A stretch of DNA of 64,000 bases from CBDCAS01 sp965214015. GTDB taxonomy: Bacteria > Pseudomonadota > Gammaproteobacteria > Coxiellales > Coxiellaceae. The notes beneath the pieces were generated by a model. That model made no database searches. It saw only the letters and a program-made list of their open reading frames with translations, and had not been told where the DNA came from. Shown piece after piece: positions 25,568 through 34,602 of the stretch. The translations under genes were made by a program, and so were the position numbers. The stretch lies in the NCBI GenBank assembly GCA_965214015.1, contig CBDCAS010000022.1, positions 124,001 to 188,000 on the forward strand, written 5' to 3'. Numbering within the stretch: position 1 is the first letter of the stretch; each line of letters starts with the position of its first letter.

Positions 25568-26269
25568 ATGAAAGGGCTATTAGATACTGTTATTACCAAT
25601 AATAGTGATTTAAAGCAGCAACTAATTAATTACCTAAAACAAGAGACAGTAGATTTTAAAGAGATAGCAGAGAGATTTTATCAACAAGAGTATCATAGCG
25701 AAGAAGATTATCTAGCATTAACGGATGCTATTATTAATGCAACTGATCGTGTATTAAATGCTGATCATTGGGAAGACTCATTATTTTTGCGCAATGCCTT
25801 AAAGCCTATAAAACAGCTTCGTGAACAAGCTCTATTAGTTAAAAAAGAAGCTACGGTGACCCTATCTGATCCATCAGTTACATTGCGTCCTTTGGCAGAT
25901 AACGAACAGTTAGTTTATATTTCACTATTTCAAAGTGAAGGGCATGATTTAAGAAAATGGGCTATTCAATTAAGTACTTTATCCCATCATGTACTGAGTC
26001 GTCCTGTTTATGAGAAGGAAGAGGATGTTGTTGCAGTTATTCGAAAAAAATTAATACAAGTATCTGAAGCCTTTGTAATAGTTGCTGTTAAAAAACAGGA
26101 AGTTCAACCTATTGCACTGCATTCGGAAAGAGTCGATCGCCTAGGTAATGTGCTGTTGACTCTTAAAGATACAGCAGTAAAAACAGAGAATATTTTTGAA
26201 TTTGTGCATCAGCAGCAACGTTACTTTTTTGTCAATGGGCAATTAGTTGTTAATAGTGAGGGCACTTAA
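25568..26269 (+). CDS. icmQ: Dot/Icm protein IcmQ
   Basis: Cytosolic protein with an N-terminal IcmR-binding domain and, in Legionella, a C-terminal ADP-ribosyltransferase-like fold that binds NAD. Here it is 233 aa, against ~190 in Legionella. The N-terminal half has DFKEIAERFYQQEYHSEEDY and the conserved LNADHWEDSLFLRNALKPIK. The C-terminal half ends EFVHQQQRYFFVNGQLVVN. It is preceded by the 55-aa ORF and overlaps icmP by one base. Size gain lies mainly in the C-terminal half. Confidence 0.9.
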   Translation: MKGLLDTVITNNSDLKQQLINYLKQETVDFKEIAERFYQQEYHSEEDYLALTDAIINATDRVLNADHWEDSLFLRNALKPIKQLREQALLVKKEATVTLSDPSVTLRPLADNEQLVYISLFQSEGHDLRKWAIQLSTLSHHVLSRPVYEKEEDVVAVIRKKLIQVSEAFVIVAVKKQEVQPIALHSERVDRLGNVLLTLKDTAVKTENIFEFVHQQQRYFFVNGQLVVNSEGT

Positions 26270-27426
26270 TGTATCCTAGTCAGCAAAATGCGACAGATTA
26301 TAGTGCAAACTTCTTTTGGTTATTGGTGTTGATTTGCCTAGGTCTTTTGGGGATTTGGTATTTAAAACCAGCCTGGATTGTAGAACCTGTATTTAGTTTT
26401 CGACTTATCGAACTCAATGCTTTGATTTTTTTAAGTCATATTTGGAATAACATCGCTTATTTGCTGCATTTACCAGCGGTGCCTATGGATACTTTGCTCG
26501 CATTAAAATCAAAAATTATTCATGATAATCCGCAGACCTTGCACTTTAGGCAGTTTGAAGCAATTAATTTGACGATAGGACATGGTTTGCGTTGGCCAGT
26601 TATTGCTACTTTATTTATTCTTGCCATCATTGCTTATTTCCGTCATGCCACTATGGTGTTTCGTCAACGTTACAATGTAAATTCTTTAAAGGAAGCAGAA
26701 AGTGACAACTGGCCACAGATTCAGCCAGTTTTGTCATTAAATTTGGTAAAACAAGATCTTGAGCAAGGTCCTTGGGCTATGGCTAAAACACCATTAGATT
26801 ATTGTAAAGAACAAGGCATTGTGGCGCTGGGCGAAAAAAATAAAAAAACCATATGGATGATCAATAAAGGCGCTGCGATGCGTTTATTTACGATGCAATT
26901 AGGCCCATTGTGGAAAGATTTATTTAACTTACCAATTCACATTAAAGCATTGATTGTGATCTTTATTGCCCGTGCACAACGGGATCGCGCTGTTGCTAAG
27001 CGCTTTTTATCACAAATTGCTAGATCAGCCGCTTCTGGCCAGCTCGATTTTTCCGGAGTCAGTGAACAGTTAGTGAACTATAGGGATTCAAAGATTTTAA
27101 AATGGTTAGATCTCCGTCATGCTTATGTGCGCACTATGATGGCTACTTTGTTAGAGATTGCCCGAGCAGATGGTATATTAGCCACTGCTGAATTTTTATG
27201 GCTCAAGCCAGTGGATCGTAAATTGTGGTACATACTCAATTGTGTTGGCCGACAAACTGCTTTTATTGAAGTCTCTGGTATCTTTGCACATTGGAAAGCA
27301 GAGCAGTCTTTAGGCCGTGCTATGACCACGCCTATGGTGACAGAGGCAGTGAAAGCCTTAGATCTTTGTATACAAGATATTTTATATGTTTCGAGTGATG
27401 AAAAATGGCATTCCAACGCGGTTTAA
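26269..27426 (+). CDS. icmP: Dot/Icm coupling-complex protein IcmP (DotM)
   Basis: Inner-membrane partner of DotL in the type IV coupling complex; it recognises acidic Glu-rich effector signals. 385 aa. Membrane segments lie near residues 14-33 and 112-130. The cytosolic domain has YCKEQGIVALGEKNKKTIW, LPIHIKALIVIFIARAQRDR and SKILKWLDLRHAYVRTMMAT. Its 3' end overlaps icmO by 22 bases. The order icmP-icmO is conserved in this system. Confidence 0.94.
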   Translation: MYPSQQNATDYSANFFWLLVLICLGLLGIWYLKPAWIVEPVFSFRLIELNALIFLSHIWNNIAYLLHLPAVPMDTLLALKSKIIHDNPQTLHFRQFEAINLTIGHGLRWPVIATLFILAIIAYFRHATMVFRQRYNVNSLKEAESDNWPQIQPVLSLNLVKQDLEQGPWAMAKTPLDYCKEQGIVALGEKNKKTIWMINKGAAMRLFTMQLGPLWKDLFNLPIHIKALIVIFIARAQRDRAVAKRFLSQIARSAASGQLDFSGVSEQLVNYRDSKILKWLDLRHAYVRTMMATLLEIARADGILATAEFLWLKPVDRKLWYILNCVGRQTAFIEVSGIFAHWKAEQSLGRAMTTPMVTEAVKALDLCIQDILYVSSDEKWHSNAV

Positions 27427-29789
27427 ACGAAAATCAAGAACAGAATCAAGCGCATATTATTCGAGATACGCGTCCTTTAAGCGTACGCATTTCAGATACA
27501 CTGAAAAATCCGCGCTATTTAGCCATTTTCTTCCTCGGTTTAATGGTATTGACTTATTTATTGAGTTATCTCAGTGAAGTATTTTTTATCCTAGGTTTGG
27601 GGTCTTTTATCTATTGTTTTACTCGTAAGTCATCGTTGCCATTTCGTCTGCCGCAACGAGCGAAACATAAAGATTATAATGATCTCATTCCAGGGACTGA
27701 GAAGCCGTATATGAGCCGAGGAATTTATTACTTTGGTAATGAACGTAAAACTGAGGAGGAGTTGTGGTTTAGTAATGAAGATATGCGCACCCATGTCTTA
27801 ATTTTTGGTTCAACAGGTTCTGGTAAAACCGAATTCCTCGTATCTTTAGCGTACAATGCTTTATTACAGGCATCTGGTTTCATCTATGTTGATGGTAAAG
27901 GTGATAATGGCCTTTTTGCCAAGATATTTTCCATGGTGCGTTCAATGGGGCGTGAGGATGATATGCTGCTTATTAATTTTATGACAGCAGCACGTGATAT
28001 TATTGGTCCCCAAGAAAAACGTTTATCCAATACATTGAATCCTTTTGCAAGAGGATCCTCTAGTATGTTGGCCAATTTGATTGTCAGTTTAATGAATAGC
28101 AGCTCGGCTACTTCTGATGGTGATATGTGGAAAGGGCGTGCTATTGGTTTTGTTGAAGCATTAATGAAAGTGCTTGTAGCTATGCGGGATGCAGGACATA
28201 TTTTATTAGATGCAAATGTGGTGCGCCAATATTTTCTATTGCCTAAATTAGAAGCGATCGTCATTGATAAATTATTTGTTCGTGAGGGTCAGGAAGCGAT
28301 TAGTTTAGAGGGCTTACCTCCCCATGTTTTAGAGCCGATTAATAACTATGTATTTAATTTACCAGGTTATAGCCGTGAGAAGAAGGGGAAGCAAGTCTCA
28401 CAAGTGCTCGAGCAACATGGTTTTGTGACTATGCAACTAACACGTGCCTTTACTTCTTTAGCGGATACTTATGGGCATATTCTCCGTACTAACTTAGCTG
28501 AAGTAGATTTATCGGATGTCGTATTAAATCGTCGGATTCTTTGTGTTTTGTTGCCTGCACTTGAGAAATCACCTGATGAATTGTCAAATTTAGGTAAAGT
28601 CATTATTGCTACATTAAAAGCGATGATGGCAGCAGGTTTGGGTGATGCAGTGGAAGGAACCTTTGAAGATGTAGTTGAAAGTAAACCGACTAACTCTGAA
28701 ACTCCGTTTCTGTGTATTTTAGATGAGTATGGTTATTATGCAGTAGAAGGTTTTGCTGTGGTCCCAGCGCAAGCACGTTCATTAGGTTTTTCAGTGGTCT
28801 TTGCCGGGCAGGATCTACCCGCATTCCAAAAGAATTCAAAAGAAGAAGCCGCCTCAATTGGTGCTAATACCAATATTAAGATTTGTATGAAGCTAGAAGA
28901 TCCTACCGAAACTTGGGACTTTTTTATGAAATCAGCAGGTGAATCTTATGTTACACAGGTTGAAAATTTCCAAGTGGATCAAGGAAGTATTTTAGGTAAC
29001 TATCAAGATGGTCGAGGGGCTCGAGTTGAAAAGCGAGCACGTATTGATTTGTTAGATTTAAAAGAACAAAGTCCTGGAGAAGCTCATTTTTTCTTTCGTT
29101 CGAAAATTGTACGAGGGAGAACTTTTTATGCAAACCCACGGATTGTAAAAAAAATGCGGCTTAATCATTTCTTAAAAGTAGATACACCAGAAGATAAAGA
29201 AAAAGAGATGATTGTGCAAAGCTTCTGCCACTTTGAAAAGATAGCAAATGGTACAGAGGTATTCCATGAACAAACTCCTGGTAGTGAAGATATTGAAGGT
29301 CTTGTTAATTTATTGCAGGCACAGCATGAATCATCGCCAATTGATTGTTCATTAATGGCACTTAACCAGCTCAATCCACGAGTTGCTAAGGATTTAGAAG
29401 ATCACGAAAAATCACAGGATGATTCGTTGTTAGATCTATTCTCTGCTGATGATTCGCAAGAGCTTGAAGAAGTAGATCATTTAAATATTTTTACACCCAT
29501 GTCTTGCTCTGAACATCTTAAAGAAGTAGTGATAAGCAATGATATTCGCTCTTTTAGTCGACCCATATTAGATCGTTCGAATACCCGTGATCAAATTGAA
29601 TATATTCAGCGACTGTGTGGTAAGTCTAGCAAAGAATCTATGAACGGTGCCATTGATGTCATTAATGATATAGAAAAAGCAACTCAATATCCTCCGAGCA
29701 GTAGACCTGAGATCTCAAGCAAAGAGCTGGCTCATGTAGCCGATCAATTATGTGAAGCAATTGATCTTAAGAAACGTGACGCAGAATAG
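27405..29789 (+). CDS. icmO: Type IV coupling protein IcmO (DotL)
   Basis: Inner-membrane ATPase that receives effectors from IcmSW and feeds the channel; 794 aa. Two N-terminal membrane segments (about 38-75) precede the AAA+ domain. Walker A GSTGSGKT is at about 135-142, and Walker B CILDEYGYY at about 437. The C-terminal tail (after ~590) is long and acidic and is where IcmS, IcmW and LvgA bind in Legionella. It starts inside icmP. It ends just before a hairpin shared with a convergent cargo gene. Confidence 0.95.
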   Translation: MAFQRGLNENQEQNQAHIIRDTRPLSVRISDTLKNPRYLAIFFLGLMVLTYLLSYLSEVFFILGLGSFIYCFTRKSSLPFRLPQRAKHKDYNDLIPGTEKPYMSRGIYYFGNERKTEEELWFSNEDMRTHVLIFGSTGSGKTEFLVSLAYNALLQASGFIYVDGKGDNGLFAKIFSMVRSMGREDDMLLINFMTAARDIIGPQEKRLSNTLNPFARGSSSMLANLIVSLMNSSSATSDGDMWKGRAIGFVEALMKVLVAMRDAGHILLDANVVRQYFLLPKLEAIVIDKLFVREGQEAISLEGLPPHVLEPINNYVFNLPGYSREKKGKQVSQVLEQHGFVTMQLTRAFTSLADTYGHILRTNLAEVDLSDVVLNRRILCVLLPALEKSPDELSNLGKVIIATLKAMMAAGLGDAVEGTFEDVVESKPTNSETPFLCILDEYGYYAVEGFAVVPAQARSLGFSVVFAGQDLPAFQKNSKEEAASIGANTNIKICMKLEDPTETWDFFMKSAGESYVTQVENFQVDQGSILGNYQDGRGARVEKRARIDLLDLKEQSPGEAHFFFRSKIVRGRTFYANPRIVKKMRLNHFLKVDTPEDKEKEMIVQSFCHFEKIANGTEVFHEQTPGSEDIEGLVNLLQAQHESSPIDCSLMALNQLNPRVAKDLEDHEKSQDDSLLDLFSADDSQELEEVDHLNIFTPMSCSEHLKEVVISNDIRSFSRPILDRSNTRDQIEYIQRLCGKSSKESMNGAIDVINDIEKATQYPPSSRPEISSKELAHVADQLCEAIDLKKRDAE

Positions 29790-29795
29790 ACTATG

Positions 29796-29824
29796 ATATA
29801 GGCAACTATGTCGTCAGCCTATAT
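29796..29824. terminator. Hairpin between icmO and a convergent gene
   Basis: A perfect 8-bp stem, ATATAGGC at 29796-29803 with GCCTATAT at 29817-29824, loop 13 bases. It lies between the icmO stop and the end of the minus-strand 29806 gene, whose stop codon is inside the loop. T-tracts are weak on both sides, so function as a bidirectional terminator is likely but not certain. Confidence 0.5.
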
Positions 29825-30390
29825 TTCATTACACTATTACTATCGTACAAATTGTCACAAGATTCTGAGATTTGTAAAGCTTGGTACGGAAATAAAGAAT
29901 TTGCTCGCAAATGTTTAAATTTAGACTTGATAGTATTTGCTACACCAGCCAATGTCACAAAAACGTCTAAAATAGCCTTACTAGCAGCAATCACAATGAA
30001 TCCAACAAGTAGCGCTACAACGGCATAACTGCCTACTCCAGCTCCAAGTGTCGTTGATAGCTTGAGTAATATAGGTATAAATAATGGTAATGTGGCTCCA
30101 TGTGTTAGAATACCAGCTCCAACGTACAGTAAAAGGCCGGCACTAGCTATTGCAATGAATATTAGGGTAGCTACATGTCTTTTATAAAAGCTTGGTTGTT
30201 TTGTTTTAAATTTGTTATGGAGATTCTTCGATATTGCGTGCCCATCAAGCTGTAATGTTCCTCTTTTATATAAATTCTCTGAGAGTTTGAGATTGGGTGT
30301 CAGCTTAGACTCAGGTTTAGATGGTTCATTATTAATGCTGTGACTGGATCTATTATTAATATCTATTGTACTTTTCGTTTTATTTTGCAT
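29806..30390 (-). CDS. Unrecognised two-TM protein inserted between icmO and icmN, candidate effector
   Basis: A 194-aa protein with no recognised family. Residues ~1-65 are polar and basic. Two long hydrophobic hairpins lie at about 72-95 and 105-150 (LLYVGAGILTHGATLPLFIP, VGSYAVVALLVGFIVIAA). The C-terminal ~35 residues are polar. It is encoded opposite to its secretion-gene neighbours but has its own PmrA-type promoter, which suggests co-regulation with the Dot/Icm system. Membrane-hairpin proteins of this sort are common among Dot/Icm substrates; effector status is inferred. ATG 30390 is preferred over GTG 30396 for ribosome-site spacing. Confidence 0.65.
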   Translation of the reverse strand: MQNKTKSTIDINNRSSHSINNEPSKPESKLTPNLKLSENLYKRGTLQLDGHAISKNLHNKFKTKQPSFYKRHVATLIFIAIASAGLLLYVGAGILTHGATLPLFIPILLKLSTTLGAGVGSYAVVALLVGFIVIAASKAILDVFVTLAGVANTIKSKFKHLRANSLFPYQALQISESCDNLYDSNSVMKYRLTT

Positions 30391-30462
30391 TGCCACATCT
30401 CTCTTTTTTATAGTTTTTGTATAAACAACATATAGTAATAAAAACTACTAAGCTCCCATCAA

Positions 30463-30495
30463 ATATTAATAACTCTTTCTTAAGTTAATCTTAAA
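30463..30495 (-). promoter_or_regulatory. PmrA-type promoter of the 29806-30390 cargo gene
   Basis: On the minus strand, TTTAA (30495-30491), six bases, CTTAA (30484-30480), eleven bases and TAATAT (30468-30463). The block is nearly palindromic: the + strand reads CTTAA (30479-30483), six bases, CTTAA (30490-30494) toward the broken gene at 30568, but its -10 (TTAATC) is poor. Confidence 0.65.
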
Positions 30496-30567
30496 AATGA
30501 TTCATTTAATCATTTTTATAAGAATTATAGGAGGGAATAAAAAGCGTTTTTATGTAGAGATATTTAA

Positions 30568-31281
30568 TATTACTACTATGTAATAAATATTAATATTATT
30601 AAAAGCTTTTATTTTCGTACAAAACTTAGAGCAAAATTTGATACCTATAAATCTAGATTAGAATATATTAAATCTTGTGAAAATAAAAAATATAATCTTA
30701 ATAATGAGCAGGAAAGAGAAATTTTAGATTTTTTCGATGCAATCGTTTTATATCATAATTATCATGCAAATAATATCTCTTATGGTTTAGCTGAAAATAA
30801 TAATTTTACTAAGTTTTATAACAAAAGTATCCGAGATCCATTTGTAGGCAATGATATTTTAAATGAAGGTTTGAGGCCAGGAGTATATCTTAGAAGAAAA
30901 TCAATTGAAAGTTCGGATAATTTTAAAAAATTCTTAGTAAATAGAAAAGAAGAAAGAAAAGTATATGCTACTGCCATTAACCTTCCTGGACATACAGTAG
31001 CCATTACATTTAGTAATCAACGCTGGTATTTCATTAATCATGATAAAGTATTCTCAACTGATGATGACACTATCTCAAAAGAATTTCTTAATAAAGATTT
31101 TTATGATATTGGCCATCAAGGTAAAATAGTAGCTGAAGTGAAGGAATATCAGAAACTGATAATGATACTGCAAAAAACAACTCGAGCTCTACAGAACCCA
31201 ACCAATAAAAAGTCTTACGAGGAATACGTTTGCTTGACTAAAGTGATTACACAGGATCAATGTCATATAAAATCTGTCTAA
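30568..31281 (+). pseudogene. Broken gene lacking a start codon; possible cysteine-peptidase-like effector remnant
   Basis: The frame is open from 30568 to the TAA at 31279-31281 (237 codons), but the first usable start is TTG 30871, leaving about 100 codons of coding-like sequence without an initiator. An ATG at 30578 in another frame is followed directly by TAA. The C-terminal part has LPGHTVAITFSNQRWYFINH. A GH-hydrophobic stretch followed by W-x-F-x-N is seen around the catalytic His of YopT/C58-like and related cysteine peptidases; the match is weak and a catalytic Cys is not evident. A PmrA-type half-palindrome lies ~75 bases upstream. Likely a 5'-decayed effector. Confidence 0.6.
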
Positions 31282-31423
31282 ATTTAATCACTTTTAAAGA
31301 CAGCCCATTAAGAAAAGCAGCCTTTTTAGGAAAAATTGATTGACACTTGTGGTCTGGCTAATAAGCATGTTATTTAATACATTTCAAAATATAGCTTTTT
31401 TAGGAAGCTAGATGGATTCTTTT

Positions 31424-31455
31424 CTTAAATTAATCTTAAGTGGATGCCTTAGAAA
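31424..31455 (+). promoter_or_regulatory. Second CTTAA tandem repeat upstream of icmN
   Basis: CTTAA (31424-31428), six bases, CTTAA (31435-31439), then TAGAAA (31450-31455) after 10 rather than 11 bases. It lies 120 bases upstream of the main icmN promoter, in the 341-base gap after the broken gene. It may be a tandem icmN promoter or a leftover. Apart from these two boxes, the gap 31282-31622 shows no gene. Confidence 0.4.
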
Positions 31456-31543
31456 TCCTGTAGAAAATCAAATATTTTTATTTTAAATCAATCTCATAGA
31501 ATCTATTACCGTGAATAACAATAGTCTATTGCCACTGATTTTT

Positions 31544-31576
31544 CTTAAGGTTGCTTTAAGGTTACGCTGCTATTCT
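31544..31576 (+). promoter_or_regulatory. PmrA-type promoter of the icmN-icmC operon
   Basis: CTTAA (31544-31548), six bases, TTTAA (31555-31559), eleven bases, TATTCT (31571-31576). Predicted transcription start is about 40 bases before the icmN ATG. The genes from icmN to icmC are packed with short gaps or overlaps and have no other evident promoter. Confidence 0.72.
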
Positions 31577-31622
31577 TAATCATTGTTAAAAAGATTTTAA
31601 ATCAATTCACTGTGAACAGATA

Positions 31623-32213
31623 ATGAAATGTAATAGCAGGTTTCCAAGCATTCAGACGATTTTAACTATTGTGGTTAATGTTGTCGTATGTACGTCACTT
31701 TTTGTACTGAGTGGTTGTAATAGACATAAAAGCCCTATTGTTTACTATAGTGGCACTGCTCCTTTTTTTTCACCCATTGACAGCCTGCGCGCTGATGGTG
31801 TTCAAGTGATTCATTTAGGCCAAACCTATCGGTTAGTGATATCAAGTGACTCGCTTTTTAAACCACACTCTGCCAATTTGTACCACCATGCACATGGTGT
31901 TTTAAATGATGTGGCACGCTTGTTAAATGCTTATCATGTGATCCGTGTTAGGGTGGCTGCTTATTCTGATGCTGTTCACTCTATAGCGCATCCACATAAA
32001 ATGGTATTGACAGCACAACAAGCCTTTGCAGTTCAAAATTATTTATCAAATCGAGGTCTTAGCGTACGGTTAATTTATGCCGATGGTCAGGGTAGTCAAC
32101 ATGCGGTTGCTTGGAATGGTACTGAATTGGGCCAAGATGCCAATCGACGGATTGAAATTAGTTTTAGATATATTCCAAAGGTCACTCTTTATAAGACAGG
32201 GGTAGTAAGTTGA
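31623..32213 (+). CDS. icmN: Dot/Icm lipoprotein IcmN (DotK)
   Basis: Outer-membrane lipoprotein with an OmpA-like peptidoglycan-binding fold, accessory to the core complex; 196 aa. The signal peptide ends VLSGC (Cys near residue 32). The OmpA-like part shows VAAYSDAVHSIAHPHKMVLT, AVQNYLSNRGLSVRLIYADG and a terminal GQDANRRIEISF, the usual NRRVEI-type ending. It heads the icmN-icmL-icmL-icmK-icmE-icmG-icmC run and overlaps the next frame by about four bases if TTG 32210 is used. Confidence 0.9.
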   Translation: MKCNSRFPSIQTILTIVVNVVVCTSLFVLSGCNRHKSPIVYYSGTAPFFSPIDSLRADGVQVIHLGQTYRLVISSDSLFKPHSANLYHHAHGVLNDVARLLNAYHVIRVRVAAYSDAVHSIAHPHKMVLTAQQAFAVQNYLSNRGLSVRLIYADGQGSQHAVAWNGTELGQDANRRIEISFRYIPKVTLYKTGVVS

Positions 32214-32821
32214 GCCACATGAACAATACTGCTCCTAACTCGCGCGATCACTATCGTCGTACTATCAAAGGTATTGTGATTCTGTCTATTATCGCAGTGG
32301 TTTTATTGCTAATATGGGCTGGATTAATCTTAACAACACCTCAACCAAAATATTATGCAACGACTACTGCTGGACAAGTTGTTCCGATGCACCCGTTAAG
32401 TGAGCCTGTTGTTACCAATGATTATTTGTTGCAGTGGGCCAGTTTAGCAACTCGGACAGCATTTAATCTCGATTTTGTGCATTATAAGGCGCAATTAGAG
32501 AAAGCAAAATCAGATTTTACGCCACAAGGCTGGCGTCAGTTTATGGACGCTATGAACCATTCGGGTTTATTAGAAACTGTTGAAAGTAAAAAATTAGAAA
32601 TGAATGCTGTTGTTTCTGGAGCTGCAGTCATCTTAAGTACGGCTGTCATTCATGGTCGCTTTACCTGGCGTGTACAACTCCCTATTTTAATGACTTTTAC
32701 TAGTGCAAGTGCGTCCTCGCAAGCCCATTGGCTGGTGACAATGAATATTGAACGTACCTCGACATTAGATGCTTATAAAGGCATCCAAATTAATGATTTT
32801 GTGGCAACGCAGCAAATATAA
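32210..32821 (+). CDS. First IcmL-family protein (DotI/DotJ-like paralogue)
   Basis: A bitopic inner-membrane protein of the IcmL (DotI) family, 203 aa. One membrane segment (about 20-43) precedes a periplasmic VirB8-like domain with PKYYATTTAGQVVPMHPLSE, LDFVHYKAQLEKA and RFTWRVQLPILMTF. It occupies the place of Legionella icmM (dotJ), a short relative, but is full length here, as with the icmL duplicates in Coxiella. Start is TTG 32210 overlapping the icmN stop, or ATG 32219; the second is as likely. Confidence 0.88.
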   Translation: MSHMNNTAPNSRDHYRRTIKGIVILSIIAVVLLLIWAGLILTTPQPKYYATTTAGQVVPMHPLSEPVVTNDYLLQWASLATRTAFNLDFVHYKAQLEKAKSDFTPQGWRQFMDAMNHSGLLETVESKKLEMNAVVSGAAVILSTAVIHGRFTWRVQLPILMTFTSASASSQAHWLVTMNIERTSTLDAYKGIQINDFVATQQI

Positions 32822-32833
32822 CGGATACTGATC

Positions 32834-33502
32834 ATGAGTCCTAAGAGTAAAAACAAAAATAATGGCGCGTTAGAGCTGATTACTTTACGTAATGCGTTTT
32901 ATCGTGATCATTATCGTCAGGCAGTGATTGCCTTATGGATTTTGATTGTCATTAATGGCTTATTGGTAGTAATGATTGTTGACAAAATGGTAAATCCACC
33001 AAAGCCTCAATATTTTGCGACCACAGCCGATGGTCGTATGATTAATTGGCATCCACTTACTGATCCTGCGGTTCCTGATCGCTTTGTAACACAATGGGCT
33101 GCGAATGCAGTGAGACAATCATTTAGTATTGACTTTGTGCACTGGCGTCATCAATTACAACAAGCATCTAATAATTTTACACACTATGGTTGGACCACTT
33201 TTTTAGATGCTTTAAAGAAAAGTAATAATTTAACGACATTGACTCACTTAAAAATGGTATCTGATGCGACTATCACAGGTGCGCCAAAGATTTTGAAAGA
33301 AGAAGTTGTTAATGGGCGCTATGCTTGGAAAGTGGAGCTGCCTATTTTAGTCGTTTATAAAAATGCGCAACGCTCAATTCCGATGCCAATGGAGGTCACT
33401 TTGATTGTGTTACGCATTCCAGTTCAAGAGAATCCGAGTCGTATTGCGATTAATAATTTTTTACCGGTACCGAGAGCATCGGCTATGCAACAAGTATTTT
33501 AG
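32834..33502 (+). CDS. icmL: Dot/Icm protein IcmL (DotI)
   Basis: VirB8-like bitopic inner-membrane protein of the Dot/Icm channel, 222 aa. The membrane segment lies at about residues 30-52 (QAVIALWILIVINGLLVVMI). The periplasmic domain has PKPQYFATTADGRMINWHPL, SFSIDFVHWRHQLQQASNNF and GRYAWKVELPILVVYKN. It is about one-third identical by eye to the gene just upstream, with the same layout, so the pair arose by tandem duplication. It starts with ATG 32834, 12 bases after the upstream stop. Confidence 0.92.
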   Translation: MSPKSKNKNNGALELITLRNAFYRDHYRQAVIALWILIVINGLLVVMIVDKMVNPPKPQYFATTADGRMINWHPLTDPAVPDRFVTQWAANAVRQSFSIDFVHWRHQLQQASNNFTHYGWTTFLDALKKSNNLTTLTHLKMVSDATITGAPKILKEEVVNGRYAWKVELPILVVYKNAQRSIPMPMEVTLIVLRIPVQENPSRIAINNFLPVPRASAMQQVF

Positions 33503-33563
33503 GAGTGAATGAATTGAATATTTTTGTGGTTTTTCCCACGACTATTTATTGTTAACGAGCAAG

Positions 33564-34598
33564 ATGAATATCATGAAAAAGAAAACGGCAGTATTGATAA
33601 TATGTTTGGGGTTTTTATCCGGTTCTGTGTATTCTGTATCGGCTAGAGCTTTTGATACTTCAAAGCAGGGCACTCAAAACAACAGTCCAAACGAAACTAA
33701 TGCAGAGATTGCACGACTCTTAGCGCATAAGAGTTATGATCACCACGCTCATTTGAAAAAAGACTCGTCAAATCAAAATCAGGCAACAGCGAGTCAAGTG
33801 CCAGAGCATAATGAGGATGCTCTAAATTCCACCAGTAATGAAGCGTTTGCTAGAACAGTGCGTAGCTTAATGCCTATGTCACCAGAACAAATTAAGACCT
33901 TGCGTTACATGCTTGATCAAAGTCAACGTGCTGCAGCGACTTTCCCAGGTACGCCTCCTCGACCAACATCAAGCTCAGTGATTGTGAGATTGGCGCCTGG
34001 TGCGACTCCTCCCATTATTCGTTTGCGGGCAGGTTTTGTAACCTCTTTAGATTTTTTAGATTCTACAGGGGCCTCATGGCCCATTGCAGCTTATGATTTA
34101 GGAGATCCAAAAAGTTTTAATATTCAATGGGACCGTAAGGGTAATACCTTGTTGGTTCAATCAACGACAACCTATAAGGATGGCAATTTAGCAGTCTTAT
34201 TAAAAGGTTTAGACACGCCTGTGATGCTGACATTGATGCCAGGTCAAAGTAATGTGGATTATCGTGTAGATTTACGAATACCTGGCTTGGGACCTTATGC
34301 AAAGACCGGTATTAATGGTTTGCCTGCACGATCGAATCCAGAACTGATTGATTTCTTAGATGGTGTGGCGCCTAAAAATGCCCACGCATTAGTGATCTCA
34401 GGGGATGGCAACCAGTCTCAAGCCTGGTTATATGGAAATAAACTGTATCTGAGAACGCGCGCAACGCTGCTCTCACCCAGTTGGTTGTCTTCTATAAGCA
34501 GTTCGGATGGTACTCATGTGTATGAGTTACCCAAGGCCCCCGTTATTTTAGCATCAGAGCAGGGCTCGATGATTCAACTGATGATTAAAGGGTTATAA
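33564..34598 (+). CDS. icmK: Dot/Icm outer-membrane core protein IcmK (DotH)
   Basis: Outer-membrane core-complex protein of the Dot/Icm system, 344 aa from ATG 33564. It has a cleavable signal (MKKKTAVLIICLGFLSG ending near VSARA) and a polar, disordered region to about residue 85. The conserved domain has SPEQIKTLRYMLDQSQRAAA, SSVIVRLAPGATPPIIRLR, FVTSLDFLDSTGASWPI and the C-terminal LYLRTRATLLSPSW. There is no lipobox; in Legionella DotH depends on DotC and DotD for its location, which matters because DotC here also lacks one. Confidence 0.92.
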   Translation: MNIMKKKTAVLIICLGFLSGSVYSVSARAFDTSKQGTQNNSPNETNAEIARLLAHKSYDHHAHLKKDSSNQNQATASQVPEHNEDALNSTSNEAFARTVRSLMPMSPEQIKTLRYMLDQSQRAAATFPGTPPRPTSSSVIVRLAPGATPPIIRLRAGFVTSLDFLDSTGASWPIAAYDLGDPKSFNIQWDRKGNTLLVQSTTTYKDGNLAVLLKGLDTPVMLTLMPGQSNVDYRVDLRIPGLGPYAKTGINGLPARSNPELIDFLDGVAPKNAHALVISGDGNQSQAWLYGNKLYLRTRATLLSPSWLSSISSSDGTHVYELPKAPVILASEQGSMIQLMIKGL

Positions 34599-34602
34599 GT
34601 CG

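Noticed and set aside
30479..30511. Plus-strand PmrA-type promoter for the broken gene at 30568
   Set aside because: Half-sites fit, but the -10 (TTAATC) is poor; the minus-strand reading fits better and the block is nearly palindromic.
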